Assembly: GCA_903813345.2 (NCBI GenBank)
Contig: CAIIXF020000313.1
Coordinates: 25,001-89,000, forward strand
DNA from: Owenia fusiformis
Lineage: Eukaryota; Annelida; Polychaeta; Sabellida; Oweniidae
DNA length: 64,000 bases
Direction: 5' to 3'
Shown here: piece by piece, positions 20,265-32,375 of the stretch
Numbering within the stretch: position 1 is the first letter of the stretch
Layout: each line of letters opens with the position of its first letter
Made by a program: the position numbers and the translations under genes
Notes under the pieces: generated by a model
Database searches by the model: none
What the model was told of the DNA's origin: nothing
Seen by the model: the letters and a program-made list of their open reading frames with translations, nothing else

Positions 20265-22340
20265 TCATATAATCTCTTGGGCATAATCGTGATCACCGAA
20301 CCTTGGTGATCTCCTCAATTTCATTTTTAAAATGGGTTTTTTGTCTAGTTGCTCTTTCTTATAATCACTAGTTCGCTTTTCTAATCTTGTGTGTAAATAC
20401 TGTCTAGTGTAGTATGCTCTATGAAAAGACTTGTTTTTTCTTGCATGTGGGGAATTTTTATATTTTCTCATGTATCTTTTCTTTTCACTCATGCTACGTA
20501 GATGCTTTGCAGCACTTGCTGATGATATTGGGGCCCCAATAAGTTCCAATTTGAGGTGAGTGGCATTTTCTCTTCCATGGTTTATATCTAATACTGCAGA
20601 ATGTAATCTGCCATTACATGTGGCTGAAAACACCTTGTTTTTAGGTAAATATTCTGCAATTACCTTATTTGATGCTTCATTTTTGTTTGTATGCGTGTAA
20701 AAGCGCCCGTCATTAACAGCTTCGGGGCCCAACTTCATTTCTAAAAGTACGCGTATGAATTTGCAATCTTCCTGAGATGGCATCAATTTGTCATTCTTTG
20801 TAATTCCACACACCTTGAGATTGTGGGATGTTTCTAGCCATGATTTCTTAGCCCCTTTGCAACTATTAAGGTGGGGTCTACATTGCTCATGATTCCCCGC
20901 GTAACAGTTCACTGTACTTGTGATGACCCTATTCATGTATTGAACTGATACAACACCCAAATCATTGTATTTTTTGGCAAGCTGACCCATGATTTTGTCA
21001 CACCTCTCTTTTATATCTAGGGAAAACATTTTCTGCTGGAGATCTTTGTTACCTGGGAACATATGTCTACTAAAGCTAGCTTTAAGACTGTGCTTAAATT
21101 GAAGTTGCCCTTTGTGCACTCTATCGCTAAGTTTTGTAACTTTGTGATTGCTCTGTTTTTCATCGTAAAATGACTGAGCACCAAGGGAGCCTTTAGCATC
21201 ACCATCTGTAGTCAGGTATTCTATTTGCAAATTGTCTGCATCCAAATCTTTTGCAAGTTTGTACCCCATGTTGAATTCTTGAAAAGCTTCAGATTTCTTT
21301 AGATTTGATGTACAACCATCATGGCCACCAGGACATTTAACATCAAACCCACGCGCCCTTAGGTAAGCCCCGCGCCAACATAGCTTATTATACAAGCATA
21401 CAGATATTATCTGCATGGCATCGGTCATTGTTTCAACAGATACACCAACTGCTCTGGTAGCGCGCTGACCAAGCTTACCCCAAGATCCGAATGTGCTACT
21501 ACTGTAACACCCATCAAATGCTACCTGGACTTTTTTTTCATCTTTTGAAGATACACCCCTCAGTTTATTCACCTCTATTAATTTGCTACGTCTCGTTTTT
21601 AAATCATTTTCACCCATTTTCTCAATATCTCCACTGACCGCTTTAGAATTTTTTTGCATTCCTTGGGAAGAAGGGGCCCTTGCATTGCAAGTAGCTAAAA
21701 TTTTTCGAAATGCCTCAACACCAATAGAGGAGGATTGTAGAGCTACGTGTATTGCTACATTGATCTTAGCTTTCCTCCTGCCACCTTTCTTTTTTCCCTT
21801 GACTTCTTCATATAATTTGCACATTTTGGAGAGAAACCCACATTTACTACATGAAAGCTGCATTTTGCAAACTAAACCAAATGGAATTTTTTTATGTACC
21901 TTCAAATCACCTCTACATTTTTTGCTATGGGCCCTATGATCTTTTGCTACCAAGTTGAAACAATTAATCATAGAATTCTGACTAACTATTAGAGTTTCAT
22001 CTCCACCAACAGTGCCATCTAGGGGTTCATCAGTGATGTATTTATCTGAGATTTTTGGTTCAGAAAGTTTTGGCCTTAAAATCTTACCTCTACCAGGTTG
22101 CATGTGGACATCGGGTACTTCATAACTATTCCCACCTCTACTTTTCCTGACAACTAACGAATGAGTCTCCTGATCTAGCCTCCTAATTTTTGTAGGTGGG
22201 GACGATTCCTCTTCGCGATTCGCTACCGTCCCATATGCCGGATGCTGCGTATGTCCTTCAGAAAATGTTTGCTGGTTACGAAACTTATTTTTGGAATAAA
22301 AATGACCAAATCCTCTTGGTGGTTTTGACATAGTTGACAT
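20265..22340 (-). CDS. Mutator-like DDE transposase, copy 6
   Basis: Same 691 residues as copy 1. Lies in module A6, which joins A7 directly. Confidence 0.85.
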   Translation of the reverse strand: MSTMSKPPRGFGHFYSKNKFRNQQTFSEGHTQHPAYGTVANREEESSPPTKIRRLDQETHSLVVRKSRGGNSYEVPDVHMQPGRGKILRPKLSEPKISDKYITDEPLDGTVGGDETLIVSQNSMINCFNLVAKDHRAHSKKCRGDLKVHKKIPFGLVCKMQLSCSKCGFLSKMCKLYEEVKGKKKGGRRKAKINVAIHVALQSSSIGVEAFRKILATCNARAPSSQGMQKNSKAVSGDIEKMGENDLKTRRSKLIEVNKLRGVSSKDEKKVQVAFDGCYSSSTFGSWGKLGQRATRAVGVSVETMTDAMQIISVCLYNKLCWRGAYLRARGFDVKCPGGHDGCTSNLKKSEAFQEFNMGYKLAKDLDADNLQIEYLTTDGDAKGSLGAQSFYDEKQSNHKVTKLSDRVHKGQLQFKHSLKASFSRHMFPGNKDLQQKMFSLDIKERCDKIMGQLAKKYNDLGVVSVQYMNRVITSTVNCYAGNHEQCRPHLNSCKGAKKSWLETSHNLKVCGITKNDKLMPSQEDCKFIRVLLEMKLGPEAVNDGRFYTHTNKNEASNKVIAEYLPKNKVFSATCNGRLHSAVLDINHGRENATHLKLELIGAPISSASAAKHLRSMSEKKRYMRKYKNSPHARKNKSFHRAYYTRQYLHTRLEKRTSDYKKEQLDKKPILKMKLRRSPRFGDHDYAQEII

Positions 22341-23208
22341 TGCTTGATAACTTGGAACAATCCAAAGCAGAATGATGTTCTCCTCTCTAAGTCCAGTCTT
22401 TCAAGTGAAAGTAGTGGTTTGATAATACATGAGATGTGTTTCTGGGTGACTTGGGCAGCCATCTGACCAATTAATAATTCCAGATTATGTTTAAAAAAGT
22501 GTCTGAAGAATGATAAAGTCTTAACACAATAAATAGTTCACTGTTTGAGTTTGAGATAAATCACCCCTAGATCAAAAGATGGCATGTCAGTACATTGTCA
22601 GTATATGTAAACAAACTGTATCTTGATTTATTTGCTAGATAAGGCATTGTTGTTCCATTTAAAGCAGACCTGGTCAAATTACCTGATTTATAGATCAGCT
22701 TTTTTATGAATATATCACAATTTTAATGAAAAAACACAATACTCATTAATTATGCGCATATTAATTAGTTATTGCATAACTCATTTTTCGGTTCATGTTT
22801 TTCAGTAGCCGTGACTTGTTCCTACATCACATCATATAGACAACATCTCAACTGAGAGTACATACACCGATAGAGTCCATAGAAGTTGAGACAACAGCAG
22901 CACAATCAGTGTTTAACCAGTCAGCACAACCAAATATTCCATGTGAGGGTAAGTCAGAATTCAATTTTTTTTACATAGATAAACATGGAGGAGGATTAAA
23001 AGCATTATGGACTTTTATTAAGGTAAGACAGTAGATTCACCTCACACAGGACATTGGTGCCAGGGATCAACCAGGTGTGACTAATATTCAGATTTTTGGA
23101 AACACAATTTGGTAAGGAAAATGATTTTTTTGATTTTTTCAGAATTCATTCTATCTTATCTCACTTGTATAACATATAAGTTGTTTCTTGCTTGTAAAAT
23201 AGGCCAAA

Positions 23209-23586
23209 ATGGATGCCTGGGGGGCAAAATATGCCCAGAGATTGGGCCGGGAGGCAACAGTCTACCCCAATAACTGCATTATTTGGACAGGCTATCGTAA
23301 CAAGGCTACCGGGTATGGGCAGTTGTGCATACAGAAGCGCGGTAGTCTAAAATGGGTGACCGTGTCGGCTCACTGGCTGTCGTATGCCACACGGCATCCT
23401 AACGATACGCTTGATTTATCGACACTGGACTTATCTCACCTTTGTCATAACAAGCTATGTATCAACATAAATCACCTTAGCCTAGAACCACATTCTGTAA
23501 ATAATGTGCGAATGGGTTGTATCAATGCCGGAAAATGCCGTCAGCATGGGGCCTACCCTGATTGCCTCTTAAAATGGAAAATGTAA
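23209..23586 (+). CDS. His-Cys-box homing endonuclease, copy 7
   Basis: Same protein as copy 1. The leader has a private change (GTAAGGAAAATG near 23114), and the unit follows a TAATA-type A-A joint at 23082. Confidence 0.85.
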   Translation: MDAWGAKYAQRLGREATVYPNNCIIWTGYRNKATGYGQLCIQKRGSLKWVTVSAHWLSYATRHPNDTLDLSTLDLSHLCHNKLCININHLSLEPHSVNNVRMGCINAGKCRQHGAYPDCLLKWKM

Positions 23587-23609
23587 ATGGTATGATTAGA
23601 TCACTTACC

Positions 23610-25685
23610 TCATATAATCTCTTGGGCATAATCGTGATCACCGAACCTTGGTGATCTCCTCAATTTCATTTTTAAAATGGGTTTTTTGTCTAGTTGCTCT
23701 TTCTTATAATCACTAGTTCGCTTTTCTAATCTTGTGTGTAAATACTGTCTAGTGTAGTATGCTCTATGAAAAGACTTGTTTTTTCTTGCATGTGGGGAAT
23801 TTTTATATTTTCTCATGTATCTTTTCTTTTCACTCATGCTACGTAGATGCTTTGCAGCACTTGCTGATGATATTGGGGCCCCAATAAGTTCCAATTTGAG
23901 GTGAGTGGCATTTTCTCTTCCATGGTTTATATCTAATACTGCAGAATGTAATCTGCCATTACATGTGGCTGAAAACACCTTGTTTTTAGGTAAATATTCT
24001 GCAATTACCTTATTTGATGCTTCATTTTTGTTTGTATGCGTGTAAAAGCGCCCGTCATTAACAGCTTCGGGGCCCAACTTCATTTCTAAAAGTACGCGTA
24101 TGAATTTGCAATCTTCCTGAGATGGCATCAATTTGTCATTCTTTGTAATTCCACACACCTTGAGATTGTGGGATGTTTCTAGCCATGATTTCTTAGCCCC
24201 TTTGCAACTATTAAGGTGGGGTCTACATTGCTCATGATTCCCCGCGTAACAGTTCACTGTACTTGTGATGACCCTATTCATGTATTGAACTGATACAACA
24301 CCCAAATCATTGTATTTTTTGGCAAGCTGACCCATGATTTTGTCACACCTCTCTTTTATATCTAGGGAAAACATTTTCTGCTGGAGATCTTTGTTACCTG
24401 GGAACATATGTCTACTAAAGCTAGCTTTAAGACTGTGCTTAAATTGAAGTTGCCCTTTGTGCACTCTATCGCTAAGTTTTGTAACTTTGTGATTGCTCTG
24501 TTTTTCATCGTAAAATGACTGAGCACCAAGGGAGCCTTTAGCATCACCATCTGTAGTCAGGTATTCTATTTGCAAATTGTCTGCATCCAAATCTTTTGCA
24601 AGTTTGTACCCCATGTTGAATTCTTGAAAAGCTTCAGATTTCTTTAGATTTGATGTACAACCATCATGGCCACCAGGACATTTAACATCAAACCCACGCG
24701 CCCTTAGGTAAGCCCCGCGCCAACATAGCTTATTATACAAGCATACAGATATTATCTGCATGGCATCGGTCATTGTTTCAACAGATACACCAACTGCTCT
24801 GGTAGCGCGCTGACCAAGCTTACCCCAAGATCCGAATGTGCTACTACTGTAACACCCATCAAATGCTACCTGGACTTTTTTTTCATCTTTTGAAGATACA
24901 CCCCTCAGTTTATTCACCTCTATTAATTTGCTACGTCTCGTTTTTAAATCATTTTCACCCATTTTCTCAATATCTCCACTGACCGCTTTAGAATTTTTTT
25001 GCATTCCTTGGGAAGAAGGGGCCCTTGCATTGCAAGTAGCTAAAATTTTTCGAAATGCCTCAACACCAATAGAGGAGGATTGTAGAGCTACGTGTATTGC
25101 TACATTGATCTTAGCTTTCCTCCTGCCACCTTTCTTTTTTCCCTTGACTTCTTCATATAATTTGCACATTTTGGAGAGAAACCCACATTTACTACATGAA
25201 AGCTGCATTTTGCAAACTAAACCAAATGGAATTTTTTTATGTACCTTCAAATCACCTCTACATTTTTTGCTATGGGCCCTATGATCTTTTGCTACCAAGT
25301 TGAAACAATTAATCATAGAATTCTGACTAACTATTAGAGTTTCATCTCCACCAACAGTGCCATCTAGGGGTTCATCAGTGATGTATTTATCTGAGATTTT
25401 TGGTTCAGAAAGTTTTGGCCTTAAAATCTTACCTCTACCAGGTTGCATGTGGACATCGGGTACTTCATAACTATTCCCACCTCTACTTTTCCTGACAACT
25501 AACGAATGAGTCTCCTGATCTAGCCTCCTAATTTTTGTAGGTGGGGACGATTCCTCTTCGCGATTCGCTACCGTCCCATATGCCGGATGCTGCGTATGTC
25601 CTTCAGAAAATGTTTGCTGGTTACGAAACTTATTTTTGGAATAAAAATGACCAAATCCTCTTGGTGGTTTTGACATAGTTGACAT
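23610..25685 (-). CDS. Mutator-like DDE transposase, copy 7
   Basis: Same 691 residues as copy 1. It is in the run of four consecutive A modules (A6-A9) without any B, the longest in the window. Confidence 0.85.
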   Translation of the reverse strand: MSTMSKPPRGFGHFYSKNKFRNQQTFSEGHTQHPAYGTVANREEESSPPTKIRRLDQETHSLVVRKSRGGNSYEVPDVHMQPGRGKILRPKLSEPKISDKYITDEPLDGTVGGDETLIVSQNSMINCFNLVAKDHRAHSKKCRGDLKVHKKIPFGLVCKMQLSCSKCGFLSKMCKLYEEVKGKKKGGRRKAKINVAIHVALQSSSIGVEAFRKILATCNARAPSSQGMQKNSKAVSGDIEKMGENDLKTRRSKLIEVNKLRGVSSKDEKKVQVAFDGCYSSSTFGSWGKLGQRATRAVGVSVETMTDAMQIISVCLYNKLCWRGAYLRARGFDVKCPGGHDGCTSNLKKSEAFQEFNMGYKLAKDLDADNLQIEYLTTDGDAKGSLGAQSFYDEKQSNHKVTKLSDRVHKGQLQFKHSLKASFSRHMFPGNKDLQQKMFSLDIKERCDKIMGQLAKKYNDLGVVSVQYMNRVITSTVNCYAGNHEQCRPHLNSCKGAKKSWLETSHNLKVCGITKNDKLMPSQEDCKFIRVLLEMKLGPEAVNDGRFYTHTNKNEASNKVIAEYLPKNKVFSATCNGRLHSAVLDINHGRENATHLKLELIGAPISSASAAKHLRSMSEKKRYMRKYKNSPHARKNKSFHRAYYTRQYLHTRLEKRTSDYKKEQLDKKPILKMKLRRSPRFGDHDYAQEII

Positions 25686-26553
25686 TGCTTGATAACTTGG
25701 AACAATCCAAAGCAGAATGATGTTCTCCTCTCTAAGTCCAGTCTTTCAAGTGAAAGTAGTGGTTTGATAATACATGAGATGTGTTTCTGGGTGACTTGGG
25801 CAGCCATCTGACCAATTAATAATTCCAGATTATGTTTAAAAAAGTGTCTGAAGAATGATAAAGTCTTAACACAATAAATAGTTCACTGTTTGAGTTTGAG
25901 ATAAATCACCCCTAGATCAAAAGATGGCATGTCAGTACATTGTCAGTATATGTAAACAAACTGTATCTTGATTTATTTGCTAGATAAGGCATTGTTGTTC
26001 CATTTAAAGCAGACCTGGTCAAATTACCTGATTTATAGATCAGCTTTTTTATGAATATATCACAATTTTAATGAAAAAACACAATACTCATTAATTATGC
26101 GCATATTAATTAGTTATTGCATAACTCATTTTTCGGTTCATGTTTTTCAGTAGCCGTGACTTGTTCCTACATCACATCATATAGACAACATCTCAACTGA
26201 GAGTACATACACCGATAGAGTCCATAGAAGTTGAGACAACAGCAGCACAATCAGTGTTTAACCAGTCAGCACAACCAAATATTCCATGTGAGGGTAAGTC
26301 AGAATTCAATTTTTTTTACATAGATAAACATGGAGGAGGATTAAAAGCATTATGGACTTTTATTAAGGTAAGACAGTAGATTCACCTCACACAGGACATT
26401 GGTGCCAGGGATCAACCAGGTGTGACTATTATTCAGATTTTTGGAAACACAATTTGGTAAGAAAAATGATTTTTTTGATTTTTTCAGAATTCATTCTATC
26501 TTATCTCACTTGTATAACATATAAGTTGTTTCTTGCTTGTAAAATAGGCCAAA

Positions 26554-26931
26554 ATGGATGCCTGGGGGGCAAAATATGCCCAGAGATTGGGCCGGGAGGC
26601 AACAGTCTACCCCAATAACTGCATTATTTGGACAGGCTATCGTAACAAGGCTACCGGGTATGGGCAGTTGTGCATACAGAAGCGCGGTAGTCTAAAATGG
26701 GTGACCGTGTCGGCTCACTGGCTGTCGTATGCCACACGGCATCCTAACGATACGCTTGATTTATCGACACTGGACTTATCTCACCTTTGTCATAACAAGC
26801 TATGTATCAACATAAATCACCTTAGCCTAGAACCACATTCTGTAAATAATGTGCGAATGGGTTGTATCAATGCCGGAAAATGCCGTCAGCATGGGGCCTA
26901 CCCTGATTGCCTCTTAAAATGGAAAATGTAA
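26554..26931 (+). CDS. His-Cys-box homing endonuclease, copy 8
   Basis: Same protein as copy 1; follows a TATTA-type A-A joint at 26427, between two TAATA-type joints. Confidence 0.85.
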   Translation: MDAWGAKYAQRLGREATVYPNNCIIWTGYRNKATGYGQLCIQKRGSLKWVTVSAHWLSYATRHPNDTLDLSTLDLSHLCHNKLCININHLSLEPHSVNNVRMGCINAGKCRQHGAYPDCLLKWKM

Positions 26932-26954
26932 ATGGTATGATTAGATCACTTACC

Positions 26955-29030
26955 TCATATAATCTCTTGGGCATAATCGTGATCACCGAACCTTGGTGAT
27001 CTCCTCAATTTCATTTTTAAAATGGGTTTTTTGTCTAGTTGCTCTTTCTTATAATCACTAGTTCGCTTTTCTAATCTTGTGTGTAAATACTGTCTAGTGT
27101 AGTATGCTCTATGAAAAGACTTGTTTTTTCTTGCATGTGGGGAATTTTTATATTTTCTCATGTATCTTTTCTTTTCACTCATGCTACGTAGATGCTTTGC
27201 AGCACTTGCTGATGATATTGGGGCCCCAATAAGTTCCAATTTGAGGTGAGTGGCATTTTCTCTTCCATGGTTTATATCTAATACTGCAGAATGTAATCTG
27301 CCATTACATGTGGCTGAAAACACCTTGTTTTTAGGTAAATATTCTGCAATTACCTTATTTGATGCTTCATTTTTGTTTGTATGCGTGTAAAAGCGCCCGT
27401 CATTAACAGCTTCGGGGCCCAACTTCATTTCTAAAAGTACGCGTATGAATTTGCAATCTTCCTGAGATGGCATCAATTTGTCATTCTTTGTAATTCCACA
27501 CACCTTGAGATTGTGGGATGTTTCTAGCCATGATTTCTTAGCCCCTTTGCAACTATTAAGGTGGGGTCTACATTGCTCATGATTCCCCGCGTAACAGTTC
27601 ACTGTACTTGTGATGACCCTATTCATGTATTGAACTGATACAACACCCAAATCATTGTATTTTTTGGCAAGCTGACCCATGATTTTGTCACACCTCTCTT
27701 TTATATCTAGGGAAAACATTTTCTGCTGGAGATCTTTGTTACCTGGGAACATATGTCTACTAAAGCTAGCTTTAAGACTGTGCTTAAATTGAAGTTGCCC
27801 TTTGTGCACTCTATCGCTAAGTTTTGTAACTTTGTGATTGCTCTGTTTTTCATCGTAAAATGACTGAGCACCAAGGGAGCCTTTAGCATCACCATCTGTA
27901 GTCAGGTATTCTATTTGCAAATTGTCTGCATCCAAATCTTTTGCAAGTTTGTACCCCATGTTGAATTCTTGAAAAGCTTCAGATTTCTTTAGATTTGATG
28001 TACAACCATCATGGCCACCAGGACATTTAACATCAAACCCACGCGCCCTTAGGTAAGCCCCGCGCCAACATAGCTTATTATACAAGCATACAGATATTAT
28101 CTGCATGGCATCGGTCATTGTTTCAACAGATACACCAACTGCTCTGGTAGCGCGCTGACCAAGCTTACCCCAAGATCCGAATGTGCTACTACTGTAACAC
28201 CCATCAAATGCTACCTGGACTTTTTTTTCATCTTTTGAAGATACACCCCTCAGTTTATTCACCTCTATTAATTTGCTACGTCTCGTTTTTAAATCATTTT
28301 CACCCATTTTCTCAATATCTCCACTGACCGCTTTAGAATTTTTTTGCATTCCTTGGGAAGAAGGGGCCCTTGCATTGCAAGTAGCTAAAATTTTTCGAAA
28401 TGCCTCAACACCAATAGAGGAGGATTGTAGAGCTACGTGTATTGCTACATTGATCTTAGCTTTCCTCCTGCCACCTTTCTTTTTTCCCTTGACTTCTTCA
28501 TATAATTTGCACATTTTGGAGAGAAACCCACATTTACTACATGAAAGCTGCATTTTGCAAACTAAACCAAATGGAATTTTTTTATGTACCTTCAAATCAC
28601 CTCTACATTTTTTGCTATGGGCCCTATGATCTTTTGCTACCAAGTTGAAACAATTAATCATAGAATTCTGACTAACTATTAGAGTTTCATCTCCACCAAC
28701 AGTGCCATCTAGGGGTTCATCAGTGATGTATTTATCTGAGATTTTTGGTTCAGAAAGTTTTGGCCTTAAAATCTTACCTCTACCAGGTTGCATGTGGACA
28801 TCGGGTACTTCATAACTATTCCCACCTCTACTTTTCCTGACAACTAACGAATGAGTCTCCTGATCTAGCCTCCTAATTTTTGTAGGTGGGGACGATTCCT
28901 CTTCGCGATTCGCTACCGTCCCATATGCCGGATGCTGCGTATGTCCTTCAGAAAATGTTTGCTGGTTACGAAACTTATTTTTGGAATAAAAATGACCAAA
29001 TCCTCTTGGTGGTTTTGACATAGTTGACAT
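26955..29030 (-). CDS. Mutator-like DDE transposase, copy 8
   Basis: Same 691 residues as copy 1. Lies in module A8. Confidence 0.85.
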   Translation of the reverse strand: MSTMSKPPRGFGHFYSKNKFRNQQTFSEGHTQHPAYGTVANREEESSPPTKIRRLDQETHSLVVRKSRGGNSYEVPDVHMQPGRGKILRPKLSEPKISDKYITDEPLDGTVGGDETLIVSQNSMINCFNLVAKDHRAHSKKCRGDLKVHKKIPFGLVCKMQLSCSKCGFLSKMCKLYEEVKGKKKGGRRKAKINVAIHVALQSSSIGVEAFRKILATCNARAPSSQGMQKNSKAVSGDIEKMGENDLKTRRSKLIEVNKLRGVSSKDEKKVQVAFDGCYSSSTFGSWGKLGQRATRAVGVSVETMTDAMQIISVCLYNKLCWRGAYLRARGFDVKCPGGHDGCTSNLKKSEAFQEFNMGYKLAKDLDADNLQIEYLTTDGDAKGSLGAQSFYDEKQSNHKVTKLSDRVHKGQLQFKHSLKASFSRHMFPGNKDLQQKMFSLDIKERCDKIMGQLAKKYNDLGVVSVQYMNRVITSTVNCYAGNHEQCRPHLNSCKGAKKSWLETSHNLKVCGITKNDKLMPSQEDCKFIRVLLEMKLGPEAVNDGRFYTHTNKNEASNKVIAEYLPKNKVFSATCNGRLHSAVLDINHGRENATHLKLELIGAPISSASAAKHLRSMSEKKRYMRKYKNSPHARKNKSFHRAYYTRQYLHTRLEKRTSDYKKEQLDKKPILKMKLRRSPRFGDHDYAQEII

Positions 29031-29898
29031 TGCTTGATAACTTGGAACAATCCAAAGCAGAATGATGTTCTCCTCTCTAAGTCCAGTCTTTCAAGTGAAA
29101 GTAGTGGTTTGATAATACATGAGATGTGTTTCTGGGTGACTTGGGCAGCCATCTGACCAATTAATAATTCCAGATTATGTTTAAAAAAGTGTCTGAAGAA
29201 TGATAAAGTCTTAACACAATAAATAGTTCACTGTTTGAGTTTGAGATAAATCACCCCTAGATCAAAAGATGGCATGTCAGTACATTGTCAGTATATGTAA
29301 ACAAACTGTATCTTGATTTATTTGCTAGATAAGGCATTGTTGTTCCATTTAAAGCAGACCTGGTCAAATTACCTGATTTATAGATCAGCTTTTTTATGAA
29401 TATATCACAATTTTAATGAAAAAACACAATACTCATTAATTATGCGCATATTAATTAGTTATTGCATAACTCATTTTTCGGTTCATGTTTTTCAGTAGCC
29501 GTGACTTGTTCCTACATCACATCATATAGACAACATCTCAACTGAGAGTACATACACCGATAGAGTCCATAGAAGTTGAGACAACAGCAGCACAATCAGT
29601 GTTTAACCAGTCAGCACAACCAAATATTCCATGTGAGGGTAAGTCAGAATTCAATTTTTTTTACATAGATAAACATGGAGGAGGATTAAAAGCATTATGG
29701 ACTTTTATTAAGGTAAGACAGTAGATTCACCTCACACAGGACATTGGTGCCAGGGATCAACCAGGTGTGACTAATATTCAGATTTTTGGAAACACAATTT
29801 GGTAAGAAAAATGATTTTTTTGATTTTTTCAGAATTCATTCTATCTTATCTCACTTGTATAACATATAAGTTGTTTCTTGCTTGTAAAATAGGCCAAA

Positions 29899-30276
29899 AT
29901 GGATGCCTGGGGGGCAAAATATGCCCAGAGATTGGGCCGGGAGGCAACAGTCTACCCCAATAACTGCATTATTTGGACAGGCTATCGTAACAAGGCTACC
30001 GGGTATGGGCAGTTGTGCATACAGAAGCGCGGTAGTCTAAAATGGGTGACCGTGTCGGCTCACTGGCTGTCGTATGCCACACGGCATCCTAACGATACGC
30101 TTGATTTATCGACACTGGACTTATCTCACCTTTGTCATAACAAGCTATGTATCAACATAAATCACCTTAGCCTAGAACCACATTCTGTAAATAATGTGCG
30201 AATGGGTTGTATCAATGCCGGAAAATGCCGTCAGCATGGGGCCTACCCTGATTGCCTCTTAAAATGGAAAATGTAA
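29899..30276 (+). CDS. His-Cys-box homing endonuclease, copy 9
   Basis: Same protein as copy 1; follows a TAATA-type A-A joint at 29772. Confidence 0.85.
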   Translation: MDAWGAKYAQRLGREATVYPNNCIIWTGYRNKATGYGQLCIQKRGSLKWVTVSAHWLSYATRHPNDTLDLSTLDLSHLCHNKLCININHLSLEPHSVNNVRMGCINAGKCRQHGAYPDCLLKWKM

Positions 30277-30299
30277 ATGGTATGATTAGATCACTTACC

Positions 30300-32375
30300 T
30301 CATATAATCTCTTGGGCATAATCGTGATCACCGAACCTTGGTGATCTCCTCAATTTCATTTTTAAAATGGGTTTTTTGTCTAGTTGCTCTTTCTTATAAT
30401 CACTAGTTCGCTTTTCTAATCTTGTGTGTAAATACTGTCTAGTGTAGTATGCTCTATGAAAAGACTTGTTTTTTCTTGCATGTGGGGAATTTTTATATTT
30501 TCTCATGTATCTTTTCTTTTCACTCATGCTACGTAGATGCTTTGCAGCACTTGCTGATGATATTGGGGCCCCAATAAGTTCCAATTTGAGGTGAGTGGCA
30601 TTTTCTCTTCCATGGTTTATATCTAATACTGCAGAATGTAATCTGCCATTACATGTGGCTGAAAACACCTTGTTTTTAGGTAAATATTCTGCAATTACCT
30701 TATTTGATGCTTCATTTTTGTTTGTATGCGTGTAAAAGCGCCCGTCATTAACAGCTTCGGGGCCCAACTTCATTTCTAAAAGTACGCGTATGAATTTGCA
30801 ATCTTCCTGAGATGGCATCAATTTGTCATTCTTTGTAATTCCACACACCTTGAGATTGTGGGATGTTTCTAGCCATGATTTCTTAGCCCCTTTGCAACTA
30901 TTAAGGTGGGGTCTACATTGCTCATGATTCCCCGCGTAACAGTTCACTGTACTTGTGATGACCCTATTCATGTATTGAACTGATACAACACCCAAATCAT
31001 TGTATTTTTTGGCAAGCTGACCCATGATTTTGTCACACCTCTCTTTTATATCTAGGGAAAACATTTTCTGCTGGAGATCTTTGTTACCTGGGAACATATG
31101 TCTACTAAAGCTAGCTTTAAGACTGTGCTTAAATTGAAGTTGCCCTTTGTGCACTCTATCGCTAAGTTTTGTAACTTTGTGATTGCTCTGTTTTTCATCG
31201 TAAAATGACTGAGCACCAAGGGAGCCTTTAGCATCACCATCTGTAGTCAGGTATTCTATTTGCAAATTGTCTGCATCCAAATCTTTTGCAAGTTTGTACC
31301 CCATGTTGAATTCTTGAAAAGCTTCAGATTTCTTTAGATTTGATGTACAACCATCATGGCCACCAGGACATTTAACATCAAACCCACGCGCCCTTAGGTA
31401 AGCCCCGCGCCAACATAGCTTATTATACAAGCATACAGATATTATCTGCATGGCATCGGTCATTGTTTCAACAGATACACCAACTGCTCTGGTAGCGCGC
31501 TGACCAAGCTTACCCCAAGATCCGAATGTGCTACTACTGTAACACCCATCAAATGCTACCTGGACTTTTTTTTCATCTTTTGAAGATACACCCCTCAGTT
31601 TATTCACCTCTATTAATTTGCTACGTCTCGTTTTTAAATCATTTTCACCCATTTTCTCAATATCTCCACTGACCGCTTTAGAATTTTTTTGCATTCCTTG
31701 GGAAGAAGGGGCCCTTGCATTGCAAGTAGCTAAAATTTTTCGAAATGCCTCAACACCAATAGAGGAGGATTGTAGAGCTACGTGTATTGCTACATTGATC
31801 TTAGCTTTCCTCCTGCCACCTTTCTTTTTTCCCTTGACTTCTTCATATAATTTGCACATTTTGGAGAGAAACCCACATTTACTACATGAAAGCTGCATTT
31901 TGCAAACTAAACCAAATGGAATTTTTTTATGTACCTTCAAATCACCTCTACATTTTTTGCTATGGGCCCTATGATCTTTTGCTACCAAGTTGAAACAATT
32001 AATCATAGAATTCTGACTAACTATTAGAGTTTCATCTCCACCAACAGTGCCATCTAGGGGTTCATCAGTGATGTATTTATCTGAGATTTTTGGTTCAGAA
32101 AGTTTTGGCCTTAAAATCTTACCTCTACCAGGTTGCATGTGGACATCGGGTACTTCATAACTATTCCCACCTCTACTTTTCCTGACAACTAACGAATGAG
32201 TCTCCTGATCTAGCCTCCTAATTTTTGTAGGTGGGGACGATTCCTCTTCGCGATTCGCTACCGTCCCATATGCCGGATGCTGCGTATGTCCTTCAGAAAA
32301 TGTTTGCTGGTTACGAAACTTATTTTTGGAATAAAAATGACCAAATCCTCTTGGTGGTTTTGACATAGTTGACAT
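30300..32375 (-). CDS. Mutator-like DDE transposase, copy 9
   Basis: Same 691 residues as copy 1. Lies in module A9, which is followed by B copy 5. Confidence 0.85.
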   Translation of the reverse strand: MSTMSKPPRGFGHFYSKNKFRNQQTFSEGHTQHPAYGTVANREEESSPPTKIRRLDQETHSLVVRKSRGGNSYEVPDVHMQPGRGKILRPKLSEPKISDKYITDEPLDGTVGGDETLIVSQNSMINCFNLVAKDHRAHSKKCRGDLKVHKKIPFGLVCKMQLSCSKCGFLSKMCKLYEEVKGKKKGGRRKAKINVAIHVALQSSSIGVEAFRKILATCNARAPSSQGMQKNSKAVSGDIEKMGENDLKTRRSKLIEVNKLRGVSSKDEKKVQVAFDGCYSSSTFGSWGKLGQRATRAVGVSVETMTDAMQIISVCLYNKLCWRGAYLRARGFDVKCPGGHDGCTSNLKKSEAFQEFNMGYKLAKDLDADNLQIEYLTTDGDAKGSLGAQSFYDEKQSNHKVTKLSDRVHKGQLQFKHSLKASFSRHMFPGNKDLQQKMFSLDIKERCDKIMGQLAKKYNDLGVVSVQYMNRVITSTVNCYAGNHEQCRPHLNSCKGAKKSWLETSHNLKVCGITKNDKLMPSQEDCKFIRVLLEMKLGPEAVNDGRFYTHTNKNEASNKVIAEYLPKNKVFSATCNGRLHSAVLDINHGRENATHLKLELIGAPISSASAAKHLRSMSEKKRYMRKYKNSPHARKNKSFHRAYYTRQYLHTRLEKRTSDYKKEQLDKKPILKMKLRRSPRFGDHDYAQEII

